Positions 23,586 through 34,178 are shown, numbered from the stretch's first letter. The stretch is DNA of 64,000 bases from Siphonodentalium dalli (GCA_032622095.1 CP136066.1:200406978-200470977); one strand, 5' to 3'. Numbers and translations are program-made. The notes: generated by a model not told the origin, from the letters alone.

Positions 23586-23880
23586 TATGGAGATAGTCCC
23601 ATATTGGACTGTTTTAAAATCCACGTTATATGTCCGTATAGAGCGTATGTTGAGGTTAAATGACGTCAATATGAGCTTATTTCGTATGGAGATAGTCCCA
23701 TATTGGACTGTTTCACAAACCACGTTATAGGTCCATATAGAGCGTATATTGAGGTTAAATGACGTCAATATGGGCTTATTTCGTATGGAGATAGTCCCAT
23801 ATTGGACTGTTTTAAAATCCACGTTATATGTCCATATATAGCGTATGTTGAGGTTAAATGACGTCAATATGAGCTTATTT
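23586..23880. repeat. 99-bp tandem array, right part
   Basis: Three units starting TATGGAGATAGTCCCATATT at 23586, 23685 and 23784. Alternate units differ (TTTTAAAATCCACG versus TTTCACAAACCACG), so a two-unit period is visible. Confidence 0.92.
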
Positions 23881-23961
23881 CGTGCTCATTACAAGAAGCC
23901 CGTTATGTAGCGCTGTATGCTTATTTTCATGAGATCAGGCTGAATAAATGTATAACAACAC

Positions 23962-24361
23962 TCACTTCTTCTTAGGGGCATATTCGGCACCTTGTCTTGA
24001 GAGGCTGTAGTGCTCGATGTTATCTAGAGGTTCTCGGTGCGATTGACTGCGATCAGGGTATGGAAGGGAGCTGGGGCTCATAACAAGCCTGTCATCATAT
24101 GACCTGGTTCTATCCAGGCCTTCATAACGCTCCACCCTGTCTTCATACGGTCGCTCTACAATCCGCTCGAATCTCTCCACGCGATCATTCATTGGTCTCT
24201 CTATCCTCTCATATCTTTCCGTACGGTCTTCCATTGGTCTCTCCATCCTCTCAATTCTTTCTTCGTATTGTCTTGGTCTTTCCATTACTTCGTATGAACG
24301 GGGTGGTCTTTCTATTTCTTGAACATATGTCCTCACTCTTTCCGGCTCTCGAATATACGAA
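23962..24361 (-). CDS. exon: charged repeat cytoplasmic tail, probable last exon
   Basis: The acceptor is TTTCAG just right of 24361. The frame continues exactly from the previous exon: two bases CG plus the first T give Arg. It encodes 132 residues. Roughly residues 20-70 of the exon are four diverged 14-15-residue repeats of the form ERIERPMNDRVERF, rich in Glu, Arg, Pro, Asp and Tyr. They probably form an extended, highly charged region. The frame ends AEYAPKKK then TGA at 23962-23964. The same bases also read AAGAA|GTGAGT, an excellent splice donor, and I see no AATAAA just downstream on this strand. This may therefore be an internal exon. A family G element lies 57 bp before the acceptor. 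Confidence 0.82.
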
Positions 24362-24420
24362 CTGAAATTCAACATAAGCTTTTCGTTTAACATATATAAA
24401 CATTAAGCATGAGTATACAC

Positions 24421-24649
24421 AAGCCTTGAAATAGGGTGTCTGTCGTTTTCAGAATGGGGCCACCAGTGGGTGAATTTAGTGATGCTATCCCGCATAGCGG
24501 GCTAGCATCACCAAATTCACCCTCTGGGAACCTCATTCTGCTGATGTGTAAGCAGAAGGAGGTCCCCAGAGGGTGTGCAGGCTAGCATCACCAAATTCAC
24601 CCTCTGGGGACCTCATTCTGCAAATGACAGACACCCTATTTCAAGGCTT
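24421..24649. mobile_element. family G foldback MITE, copy 2, with 10-bp TSD
   Basis: 229 bp. Ends AAGCCTTGAAATAGGGTGTC and its complement, flanked by a perfect GAGTATACAC repeat (24411-24420 and 24650-24659). A one-sided internal duplication sits near the middle. Located in an intron of the sushi gene. Confidence 0.92.
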
Positions 24650-24689
24650 GAGTATACACTGTGACCTGTCAATCTATTTTATATTAGGA

Positions 24690-24838
24690 CAGCATATCAT
24701 CGTGCAAATAAGTTCATATTGGACCTATATGTATTCATATAGGTTCATATTGGACTTATTTGATTTTAAAATAAGCCCATATAATGGACTTATACCCGTT
24801 ATTCCGTTTTATGGCGCGAGCATCTGGTAAGTCTATGT
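24690..24838. mobile_element. family P repeat, copy 3
   Basis: Uninterrupted version: ATATCATCGTGCAAATAAG, then GGACTTATACCCGTTATTCC, then ATGGCGCGAGC. It shows the pre-insertion target of the Mutator-like copy 3. Confidence 0.65.
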
Positions 24839-25222
24839 AGGTTCATAGGCGACAATTGCAAATGTGTCATTATCGATATTAGAAATAAACTATATTATGT
24901 TTGTTATTATGTTGTTTATGATATATATGTTCGTTATTTTCAATTGTTCAGCTGCCACAAATTGGTGTATTGGAATACATATATCTATCTATCTATAGAT
25001 CGTACTTCAGATTTAAATAATGCCGATATGGGTTTATTTGCGTGTTTGAAATAAGTTCATAGGAAGCTTATTTCCAGAATAACAGGCTGATTAGGGACAG
25101 ACTAATGTGTTCTAGTTGTGGGCTGACATCCAACCCGAGCTCTTAATCAACACAAAAAGATAGTCTTTTTATTTAAAGGGGTATTGTGCCCTAAATCCGG
25201 TCATTTATGAGACCATCTCCTT

Positions 25223-25617
25223 TTAACACTTTCAGTGCCAGGGGCCGATCTCATCGGCCCTAATTTACGGTCTGTAAAATCAGCGAATTTAATAACAAAC
25301 TGGATAAAACCTTAGGGGCATGTTATAACTCAAAACTATCAACACGTATTCATAGTAATAATTTTGATGCCCATGAAAAACTTAAGATTCCCTGGCACTA
25401 AACCTACAAAATAAGTCTGTTAAAGAATATAAGAAAAGATTATTAAAATTGTAAAAAATTGTAAAAAATAATAACAAATGATGAAAAATTGTTAGGCCAA
25501 TGAATTATCTTATATATATGCGAGTCGAACTATGGTCGACTCGCATATATAAGAGAATGCATTGGCACAGGGTATATGGGTTGATACAATAATCGGACCT
25601 GGCACTGAAAGGGTTAA
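25223..25617. mobile_element. TTAA-bounded MITE (type E3) nested in family B
   Basis: Left end TTAACACTTTCAGTGCCAGG; right end CCTGGCACTGAAAGGGTTAA. Perfect TTAA on both sides. One family A hairpin at 25495-25572. The termini differ from types E1, E2 and E4. Confidence 0.88.
25495..25572. repeat. family A hairpin
   Basis: Ends GGCACAGGG. The stem carries GAATTATC instead of GCATTCTC on one side. Confidence 0.85.
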
Positions 25618-26032
25618 ACTCAACATAATATATGCAACAAATGAATAATTACCACTTTGTTTGCATCGTTCATAGAGCACATGAGTGTTCTCTGCAGTAG
25701 TTCATGGCTCGAATTAATTCATTTGTTGCATATATTTTGTTGTATATAAAAGGAGATGGTCCCATAAATGGCCGGATTCAGTGTACAGTCCCCCTTTTAA
25801 GATTTTGGTCCGTTACAATTCATTCTGCATTATTCTAAGAAACCGATTGACCCATATTTATTTGGAAATTGGCCAGATCAAATCCACAGAAATAGTAACA
25901 AACAAAAGTCTTATATAAACAATGTTAGATTTATTGACATTATACATACGTGACCGAACATAAACAATTAGGAGCGCAATCATTGAATGTGTCATAACCA
26001 CAAATGTTTTACTTAATTGAATTTACTTTAAC

Positions 26033-26310
26033 GTTGGGCGTAACTTGTAAGTCACTTTGGGCGAACTCCGTGTCGTAGTTAAGGTCGAGGTGGTGGTCTC
26101 GTGGGGTAATCACATACAGACCGGTAAAGTTGGGCGTAATTTGTACAGTAGTGAGGTGGATTGATGGGTTTAGTCTATACTCACCGTTCACGTTGGGCGT
26201 AATTTGTACTGTAGTGATGTGGATTGATGAGTTTAGTCTGTACTCACCATTCACGTTGGGCGTAATTTGTACTGTAGTGATGTGGATTGATGTGTTTAGT
26301 CTCTACTTAC
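26033..26310 (-). repeat. tandem duplication of an exon-intron boundary (63 bp units)
   Basis: On the minus strand, the end of the neighbouring exon plus its donor (CCCAACGTGAACG|GTAAGT) is followed in the intron by two more copies about 63 bp apart. Each has its own GTGAGT donor (CAACGTGAATG|GTGAGT and CAACGTGAACG|GTGAGT). A still more diverged copy at 26033-26123 includes exon-like bases encoding a proline-rich stretch, now with a stop. The array is built from the splice donor itself. Confidence 0.85.
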
Positions 26311-26463
26311 CGTTCACGTTGGGCGTACTCAGGTTGCGGTGGTGGTCTGGTGGGTCTATCCTCTGGGATGTAGCTGTGTCCTGGTAAGACTGGATATTTC
26401 CTGTCGTCATAGTATTCATCTCGTCTATATCCTTGGTTATTGTAAGGAACCATGTCCTTAGAT
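26311..26463 (-). CDS. exon: proline-rich juxtamembrane cytoplasmic segment
   Basis: 153 nt between acceptor TCTCCAG and donor GTAAGT at 26310-26305. It joins the membrane exon by completing GC|A (Ala) and leaves CG for the next exon. It encodes about 51 residues, including GYRRDEYYDDRKYPVLPGHS and RPTRPPPQPEYAQRER. The RPPPQP stretch matches the PxxP type of SH3 ligand and several tyrosines sit in acidic context, so adaptor binding is possible; that is inference. A TA-flanked transposon ends 22 bp before this exon's acceptor, and the donor is triplicated in the following intron. Confidence 0.9.
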
Positions 26464-26532
26464 CTGGAGATACATTCAAATACATATGTGACCCGCCATA
26501 TCAAATCCAGTCGTAATTCGGGATTTTTTTTA

Positions 26533-26608
26533 CCCTGTGCCAATGCATTCTCTTATATATGCGAGTCGACCATAGGTCGCCTCGCATATATAAGAGAATG
26601 CATTGGCC
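26533..26608. repeat. family A hairpin
   Basis: Perfect-stem copy beginning CCCTGTGCCAATGCATTCTC. Confidence 0.92.
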
Positions 26609-26823
26609 TAACAATTTTTATCATGTTTTTAAAATAAATGTTTCTTACAATTTTTAGGATGTAAAATAAAAAACATCCATTACCCTGCAGGGAGCCCCAC
26701 ACATATATAGAAGCATATAGAAGAGTGTCGTCTGCTCATGTTTGTCTGGGGCTCTGTATGGGTGAAATTATAAAATTGTTAAAGAATACAAGAACAAATT
26801 ATTAAAATTGTAAAAAATTGTTA

Positions 26824-26899
26824 GGCCAATGCATTCTCTTATATATGCGAGGCGACCTATGGTCGACTCGCATATATAAGAGAATGCATTGGCACAGGG
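26824..26899. repeat. family A hairpin, inverted partner
   Basis: Opposite orientation to 26533-26608, ending GGCACAGGG. Confidence 0.92.
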
Positions 26900-26947
26900 T
26901 AAAAAAAATCCCGACTTACGACTGGATTTGATATGGCGGGTCACATC

Positions 26948-27052
26948 TTAGGCTGTATGTGAGCTGTCAGCCATTCGACTATTACTAGTCACAATACAGA
27001 TTATATATTAGGCTACATGTGAGCTGTCAGCCATTCGACTGTTACTAGTCAC
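26948..27052. repeat. two-copy direct repeat, about 58 bp
   Basis: GTGAGCTGTCAGCCATTCGA occurs at 26959 and 27018. Confidence 0.85.
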
Positions 27053-27059
27053 TTCTTTT

Positions 27060-27740
27060 TTGTAATGGATTCACGCAAAACCTTGAGGACGTAATCGGCG
27101 GAAATATTGGTGTATTCTTCTCTTTTTTGTTCTTCTTTTTTTTATTGAGAATAGAGAATAACAAAGGAAGAAGACAAAATGCATGCACGCAATCATTCTC
27201 TCAATCCAGGTCATGGAAAAGCGTAACTCTTCCATGCCCTGACCTACTTTCTTGCTTGTGACATGTAATTATAAAATATTAAAGGCACATACTGTGTTCA
27301 GAAATTGTTTACAGATCCTATATATTACCTTGACATATTATTGTCCGAAAAGGGCTTTCTTTAGCAAAACAATTGTGATAGATAATACTAAATTAATATT
27401 TTGTCATCAGAAGATCTTTAAATTTCGCTAAAGTGGTCGATTGTAATATTTAAGATTTGCAGAATCAGAGTTCCAAACACTATGTGCAGCTTTAATTAAT
27501 TTAAGTTCTGAGGTTACCATAACTAATATAATTAGTAAACTTAACCACATTGAAACTGTATTGTAAATATTGAAAATATTGGTTCGACGACAATCGGAAA
27601 ATACACAACGCTCGCTTCGTTTGCGTTTCGGACTGTGGCTGAAAACTGCTGTGATGTGGTTTATTCTGTCAGAAATATATAACTAGAATAAAGTTGCAGG
27701 CTTATATCAAAATGACAAGTTACTTCGTGGTCTTCGGAAG
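27060..27740. other. no gene; small hairpin at 27209-27243
   Basis: GGTCATGGAA and TTCCATG...TGACC form a weak hairpin. Otherwise this is intronic AT-rich sequence. Confidence 0.35.
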
Positions 27741-27745
27741 GAACT

Positions 27746-28172
27746 TAAAGGTACTCAACCCGATAAAACTCCTCTCAATTACTATTTCAATGGCTTCGGG
27801 GGTCAAAAATATTTTATTCGAGTCGAGGAAGTCACCCATCAAAGCTCAGATTTGTTAGATATCGATTTTAGAAATCTATTATTTTTCATTATCGGGAATA
27901 CTATATGGCCCAGAACGTTGTCTGTTTGAATAGATTCGGAGAACACATCCAGAGCAGATTACGGCAGTTAGTAGTACTGATCTCGAGTTTATAACAAATT
28001 TCAAAAATCAATATCTAATAACTCTGAGCTTTGTTTGATGGGTTCCTCGACTCGAATCAAATTTTTTTTACCCCCAAAGCCAAAGAAATAGTAATATAGG
28101 ACCCTCCGATCGGATTGTTGTTGTTGGAATCTGTTGAGATGGGGACCCTCTTTACGGGTTGAGTACCTTTAA
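27746..28172. mobile_element. family C TTAA element, copy 2
   Basis: Left end TTAAAGGTACTCAACCCGAT; right end GGGTTGAGTACCTTTAA. Long inverted arms through the GAGTCGAGGAA block make this copy a foldback. Confidence 0.85.
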
Positions 28173-28433
28173 CTTGTTCTATAACAGAATGTTTGTCCTA
28201 ATTCATCTAATTCGCAGCACTAACTTTCAGTTTTCTTTGATCTTTGAATTTATTCAACTACTCATTTTCGCTTTTCTCCTTAAAACGTGTCACATGCATT
28301 CGACGTATCCGTTGTCGTATTTAAGGGGAGGTCATGTGACCAATTTTGAATGGGGATTTCCATGCAAATTTCCGGAGCAAATTTTATGTATGAAGTAGTT
28401 GTTCGGAAACTTCGGGAATCACTGCTTTTTTTA

Positions 28434-28508
28434 CCCTGTGCCAATGCATTCTCTTATATATGCGAGTCGACCATAGGTCGCCTCGCATATATAAGAGAAT
28501 GCATTGGC
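28434..28508. repeat. family A hairpin
   Basis: Perfect-stem copy. Its partner is at 28715-28790, with the same CCCGCAGGGAGCCCCACA core between them. Confidence 0.9.
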
Positions 28509-28714
28509 ATAACAATTTTTATCATGTTTTTTAAATAAATGTTTCTCACAATTTTTAGGACGTAAAATAAAAAAACATCCATTACCCGCAGGGAGCCCCA
28601 CAAATATATAGAAGCATATAGAAGAGTGTCGTCTGCTCATGTTTGTCTGGGGCTCTGTGTGGGTGAAATTATAAAATTGTTAAAGAATACAAGAACAAAT
28701 TATTAAAATTATTA

Positions 28715-28790
28715 GGCCAATGCATTCTCTTATATATGCGAGGCGACCTATGGTCGACTCGCATATATAAGAGAATGCATTGGCACAGAG
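28715..28790. repeat. family A hairpin, inverted partner
   Basis: Ends GGCACAGAG, followed by TAAAAAAAATCCCGACTT as in the family R copies. Confidence 0.9.
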
Positions 28791-29225
28791 TAAAAAAAAT
28801 CCCGACTTCAACATTGAACAGTGATAACGTTTTAACTGGCAGGTGCGCTAGGTAAATTATAAATTTTTGCAATAAATACACTTTTGAATTTTTTTTGCTG
28901 GAATTACATCACACGACCTACATTTGAAATATCCATATAAAATTCAAAAATAAATACACCAACACTATAATGGGACATGTTACATGCGGATACCACACCA
29001 AGTCACACACAGACGTATGTGCAACTCTGTAACTTTTCCTCCGCAGATTTGCATGGAAATCCCCATTATAAATTGCATGGTCACTTGACCCCCCCCCCCC
29101 TTAATTTGAACCACAAATGTGTCTATAGTTCGGGAAAGAAATGTAGCTTAGGATAATTGCAAATCAATGGCATCAATTGCTGCAAATTTATAGAAAGGGG
29201 CCAAATTCATACGCTGAGATCAGTT

Positions 29226-29470
29226 ATAACCCTTTCTAAATACAAAGTGGATTATCCCACCGAGTTATAAGAAGATATATTGGAATGGTCTATTATTCAT
29301 TTGGAGGGATATGTTCAGGAAAAATGAGCAGATGACAGAGATACGAAAAGATAATAGAAGTGCAGCAGGATTACTACTAACTGATGGGCAAATGTTCACA
29401 TAATAAGTTCAACAAACGACAGGTGGTCGTTTGTTGAATTTATTATCTGAACATTCCATAATGGATATAC
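29226..29470. mobile_element. family H element, copy 4 (reverse)
   Basis: Contains AACCCTTTCTAAATAC, ATTGGAATGGTCTATTATTC and the inner palindrome AACAAACGAC / GTCGTTTGTT at 29412-29436. Confidence 0.6.
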
Positions 29471-29885
29471 ATAATCGTCATTCGTCAATGAGTAGTTCGT
29501 ATAGAGAGGGCTTAACTAAACAGGTAATCAATGTGAACTTTTGCGATATGAGACATTTTTGGGAATTATTGCGGGTAACGAGTTGGCTCAATATATACCT
29601 GTTGTAATCCGAAACTATGGAATCTTCTTTGTATTCGATAATGGACCTGAAATTAACACATACATTTAAGATATGCACTTACGCGCATGTACAAAGGTAG
29701 TCAAAGTTGATATTGGCAATGTATTTTAATACATCAAATGCCGTCAGCCAATGAAATCGCTTCTATAAAAAAAACTCAATTGACAGTGTATTGTTTGAAA
29801 CATATTACCCACTGCATGTATGTCATATATGTATTGAGATTTGCATATACTCTGCTCTATTTTGTAATGCCATGTCATGAAGAAC
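29471..29885. other. no recognised feature
   Basis: Intronic sequence without supported structure. Confidence 0.35.
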
Positions 29886-30150
29886 ATTAACATTTCTTCG
29901 GCTTCGGGGGTAAAACAATATTTGATTCGAGTCGAGGAACTCACCATTCAAAGCTCAGAGTTATCAGATATAGATTTTTGAAGAAAAAAAATCACCAAAT
30001 TGCGTTGAACAAAATGTTGATATATAAATATAGTTTTGGCAATTTTATACTATATAGTTGACAGTGGTTAGCAATATCATTTTTGAAAATTTATCGATCC
30101 TGATAACTGAAGCGATATTTCAAGAAATGTTGTTGTTGTTGTTGTACGAC
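29886..30150. mobile_element. family C fragment
   Basis: Carries CGGCTTCGGGGGTAAAACAA, the GAGTCGAGGAAC block and a (GTT)n run, without clear TTAA ends. Confidence 0.6.
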
Positions 30151-30845
30151 ATACCTTGGTTGAGCTGAATTCGGATCATTGGTTACCCTCGGAAGCTGGG
30201 GTGACTGGGATACGTTAACGACCCTCGGAATAGCAAATGAATTCATCCTCACGTCACCCAGTACGTGTAGGTTCCGAATGAACTTTCACGACAGTATCTT
30301 TATGTTTAGGACGTGGTTTGACTTTGTATACATATCCACATTCCATATCGTCGACTTAATGTCATGCAAATCCTAATGACAAATTATTGTTCTGGATTCA
30401 TTGCTAGTATGCGCTCTGCTGCATATGAATGGCCGGATACAAGTTGCTTTGTGTAATTATATATATGGAGTATACTCCGTGCCAGTCCTGGTGACGATAG
30501 TCACGACCCCATCACTGAATGAGTACCTCTTCAGGAGACTCCATTCTAATAGAGTCATTATAGACCTTAAGTTATCGGAATTTCATAGATGTAGATTGAT
30601 AGCGAGTATATGTGGCCAATTAATTTTGAGGTTCGTGTCATAATTAGGAAACTCGGTCGAGCGATCGATCGCATTAAGTCCACTTGATCCACCTAATAAT
30701 CAGTTTATTGCAAAATCTATGATTTAACATAGAACATGCGAAATATATATCCATTATCAGGCAACTATAATGGCCATACTATTATACTCATGCCACGTCC
30801 ATAATACATATATTATGTATATGTTATGCAAGGTTTGCGCTGCCG
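30151..30845. other. no recognised feature
   Basis: Intronic. Open frames of 65-80 codons are within chance expectation and have no splice-phase link to the sushi gene. Confidence 0.35.
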
Positions 30846-30849
30846 CCTG

Positions 30850-30906
30850 TCAAATGAAAAAATAATTCACATTGGGCAATATTTAATTAATTATTTTCAT
30901 TTGCAA
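30850..30906. repeat. imperfect hairpin
   Basis: AAATGAAAAAATAATT pairs with AATTATTTTCATTT across a short AT-rich loop. Confidence 0.7.
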
Positions 30907-30964
30907 AAGGTTTTCGCTACTGAGTTCTTATGTATGCAAGAAAGTATAGACTATTTCTTTTAAA

Positions 30965-31016
30965 AAATTACTGGAGCTTCCTGAAGTTTTGCGAAAACCC
31001 TGTGCCAATGAATTAT

Positions 31017-31081
<65 letters not shown>

Positions 31082-31215
31082 GAGTCTCCCATATATGAGA
31101 GAATACATTGGCTTAAAAATATTTACCTTGACCTTGTTAGCCAGTGCATTCTCTTATATATATGAAGCTCCATATGGGCTCGCATATATAAGCGAATTCA
31201 CTGCCACATGATTTG
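30965..31215. mobile_element. degenerate element with two family A hairpins and a (TA)31 expansion
   Basis: CTGGAGCTTCCTGAAGTTTT near the left resembles the interior of type E2. The first hairpin (31002-31111) has its TATATA core expanded to (TA)31 at 31019-31080. The second lies at 31139-31206. Terminal TTAA is not intact. Confidence 0.65.
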
Positions 31216-31398
31216 TAATGCTACACAAATGTTGTTGATATTATTTTGTGGTTAATAAGGCCAACATGTTGCTCTGTTCGCTTAGTATATATATTTATAT
31301 CGCGGAAGTCCACCAAATGTGGGTAACATATCGCCGTAGCAGCGATCTTCGCGTCACCAAGGGAGGTAAACCCTGCATGGAGTTTAGCATGTACTTAC

Positions 31399-31558
31399 GC
31401 TCTTCGTCGCCGCCTCCGATGGTCGAGACAGAGAGCCACGATGATGATGGCCAGGACTATGAGAACCAGACATGCTATGCCCACCGTGACCCCGACGATG
31501 AGTTTCTGTTTTTCAGTTAGAGCCATCCCGCTGTCTTCTGGTTCGTCAACAGCTTTCG
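31399..31558 (-). CDS. exon: stalk and transmembrane segment
   Basis: 160 nt. The acceptor ATCATAG precedes 31558 and the donor GTAAGT follows 31399. Reading: AKAVDEPEDSGMALTEKQK (acidic stalk), then about 25 hydrophobic residues from LIVGVTVGIACL through AIIIVALCL, then DHRRRRRR. The arginine cluster directly after the span is a strong stop-transfer signal. It places the N-terminal sushi domain outside and the C-terminus in the cytoplasm. Phase agrees with both neighbours: G|CG gives Ala at the start and GC|A gives Ala at the end. Confidence 0.93.
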
Positions 31559-31904
31559 CTATGATTGAAATATGGTTTATGTATTAATAAATTATAAATA
31601 TGTTTCATGGATCCCAATTGCATATAATAATTGAAAAAAACTATTGAACTAAATACCATATGACTTGCCGACAAATTTCATGAGTTTTTAATATTAATTT
31701 TTATCGGGAAACACTGTTTAAAAGCAACTGCACAATTTGAAGACGTGACAAATCACTGCACTGTTTTCTATTTAATAGATAGAGCACGGCTTGGTGTTCA
31801 CTACTCCGGTATAGTGCCCAGTGGGGTGGGTATAGTTCACGAATCGAAGCGAGTTAATGATCAGGGGACCTCAATTTTCCAGAAATATAATCCAGTATGT
31901 CACA

Positions 31905-32406
31905 TTAAAGGCACGGTTGGCCTTAGTTGTCGAAAATATTCATATTTGTTCCAAACACCATAAACAGACAAACATTAAAACGCATACAGTTTCGTTCATA
32001 TATACCATTACCATCGCGTAAACAGCATGCTATCATAAAGACTTACTATATTTTACATAAGCAAGAGCCTGATTATGTTACAGAAGACAACACAGTGTCA
32101 CTGGCTAATCACACACAAATGATATAAACGCTCTTTATTACTTCCATATCAGGAATTCAGCAACAAAGAACGCTCTTTATGTTTACCATCATAATATAAA
32201 CAAACACCAGAAAAGTAACTTGTTATGCTTTTATTTACATAACAATGGTCAAACAAATGACAATAACATACTGTTTATGCGATATTTCTTATTTGTATAC
32301 GGACAAAGTCTGTCTAAATTTTGATGTTCTATCTGTTTGTGGCGGTTTTTGATGGGTGGAAATATTTTCACAGGATACCCACCGCCAAGGCCAACCGTAC
32401 CTTTAA
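31905..32406. mobile_element. family D TTAA element, copy 1
   Basis: Left end TTAAAGGCACGGTTGGCC; right end GGCCAACCGTACCTTTAA. Other copies at 42312-42697, 44527-44914 and the window edge. Its right TTAA (32403-32406) is also the left TTAA of family B copy 2. Confidence 0.87.
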
Positions 32407-32750
32407 AGGTGTATACCGTACACTAAATCCGGCCATTTATGGGACCATCTCCTTTTATACTCAACAGAATATATACAACAATTGAATGAATTTGAGCCAC
32501 GGATTAGTGCAAAATGCACTCTATGAACGACGTAAACAACATGGTAATTATAATGAAAATGAATTTATTACTCCAGCCGTTTATTCATTTTCATTACAAT
32601 TACCATGCTGTTTGCATCATTCATAGAGCACGTGAGTGTATTTTGCACTAATCCGTGGCTCAAATGCATTCAATTGTTGTATATAGTCTGTTGAGTATAA
32701 AAGGAGATGGTCACATAAATGGTCGGATTTAGTGTACAGTACCCCTTTAA
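32403..32750. mobile_element. family B foldback element, copy 2 (intact)
   Basis: 348-bp palindrome with arms from AAAGGTGTATACCGTACACT inward through GGACCATCTCCTTTTATACT. It shares a TTAA with family D on the left and with type E4 on the right. Confidence 0.88.
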
Positions 32751-33083
32751 CCTCTTCGCTGCTATGACGTCCGTAACTATTACGGACGTAAAAGTGCACG
32801 CCGTGTGCTATATGGTCCGTAGGTACTACGGACCTACTTCAGCACACTAGCAGTAGGCCATTATACATAACTGGAACTCAGAGATTGGTGCATCAGAATA
32901 ACTGTATCTCCAAGTTTCTAACAGTGTATGATGTTCCACGATTGTGAACGATAATAGTCTTTCAACCGAGTCAGTTTTATGGTTCTTGTGGTATTCCCGT
33001 TATAGTTTCCCATTGGAAAATGACAATAACGTCAACAGCCCAGCACACGACGTCATAACGTCATTTAGCAGCGAAGGGGTTAA
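32747..33083. mobile_element. TTAA-bounded MITE (type E4)
   Basis: Left end TTAACCTCTTCGCTGCTATG; right end TTTAGCAGCGAAGGGGTTAA. Near the left end it holds nested palindromes ACGTCCGTAACTATTACGGA and GGTCCGTAGGTACTACGGAC. No coding capacity. Confidence 0.88.
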
Positions 33084-34178
33084 GAATCATCTTCTTGCCT
33101 GACATCTTGTTGCTGTGGGGGATTATTACTGGCTGTGCATGTAGAACTAATCCTATGATTACCGGGAATGATGTTATGGTCACTCAACATGTTGTCTGTT
33201 TGTTGTGTTGTTGACAATGAACATTGGGTTTTGGTTCTTTTGTGACAATTATACCTGATTTGGTGAGATCATGTGTATCGGAGGAGATTTGAAGTTTCAT
33301 CGTCTTTAATTGGGATTAAATTCCTAATTTTTAGGTTCAACTATGGTGTTGATATTGCATGCATATACAACAGTTTAGTGGAATATGCATGGCTCTGTGC
33401 CCTAAGGTTGTTGGTCCGAAACAAAAACCTTTTCACCATCACATAATTTCTGCACATCAACTTGTTTGAACCTCACCCGCTCTGGTCATAAACCCGTCCA
33501 GTTTCGTCGAGAACGCGTAATGTCAGCACCGGTGTTTTTAAATTTAATTAAACGACAAGTAACCAATACAAATCGCACATCAGTGACATCACCAGATTAA
33601 TTTATGTCCTTCTCGTAACGCGCGTAACAATCCTTAAAGTACTGATTTATTGATGATTGATTGAATGATTGATTGATTGATTGTCGTTTTAATCGATGTG
33701 CCATATCACCGACCAATAACATAATCATGTGCAAAAAAGATCACAGCGAAGCAACTGTGCAGATAAAATTAATGCGATTCTTCTCGGCAACATCAGCACA
33801 TTTCTTTCTTTCGAGAATGACACTTGGGCACAGTTAATTGTATTATCTTACGCTTTTCTGAACTACGGCTCACAGCTCATATATACGAATTCGCTTGGTC
33901 ATGGACAGACACATTCGTGAAACGACTCAAATCGCAGCTGAAAGCTAAAGCTGAGAATGTGCATTACAATATGAAAAGGACATGTATAATAACTCTCGAT
34001 GTTTGAGAACGGTGACCTGACACTTATTGTGTCCATCGCATCACAAATAGCGTGTACATGCAGTGTACAATTTTTTCTCTTTTTTCCCCCACTTCTTTGT
34101 AAATAATCAAATTTACAGATACCATGTATTGGCAATATTATCGACAGGGCATAATACTTTTGCAAAGGAGGTCAATAA
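33084..34178. other. no gene; (TTGA)n tract at 33652-33690
   Basis: The TTGATTGATTGATTG tract could be a minus-strand LINE tail, but no LINE coding motif follows. The 60-codon frames around 33730-34000 have no recognisable domain. Confidence 0.35.

Larger units (their letters stand above)
25175..25800. mobile_element. family B foldback element, copy 1, interrupted by a TTAA MITE
   Basis: Left arm AAAGGGGTATTGTGCCCTAA; right arm ends CAGTCCCCCTTTTAA. Removing 25223-25617 restores a palindrome matching the intact copy at 32403-32750. TTAA occurs at both outer ends. Confidence 0.85.
26486..26946. mobile_element. family R MITE with two family A hairpins, copy 1
   Basis: Outer ends ATGTGACCCGCCATATCAAA and its complement. 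Inside lie hairpins at 26533-26608 and 26824-26899 and a GC-richer core CCCTGCAGGGAGCCCCACAC. The sister copy at 62217-62647 is flanked by TA, so a TA target is likely. Intronic. Confidence 0.88.
28321..29104. mobile_element. TTAA-bounded foldback element (type O) with nested hairpin element
   Basis: Left end TTAAGGGGAGGTCATGTGAC; right end TGGTCACTTGACC, then C12 and TTAA. The arms also share ATGGGGATTTCCATGCAAAT. A family A-bearing block (about 28426-28806) lies inside. Confidence 0.8.
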
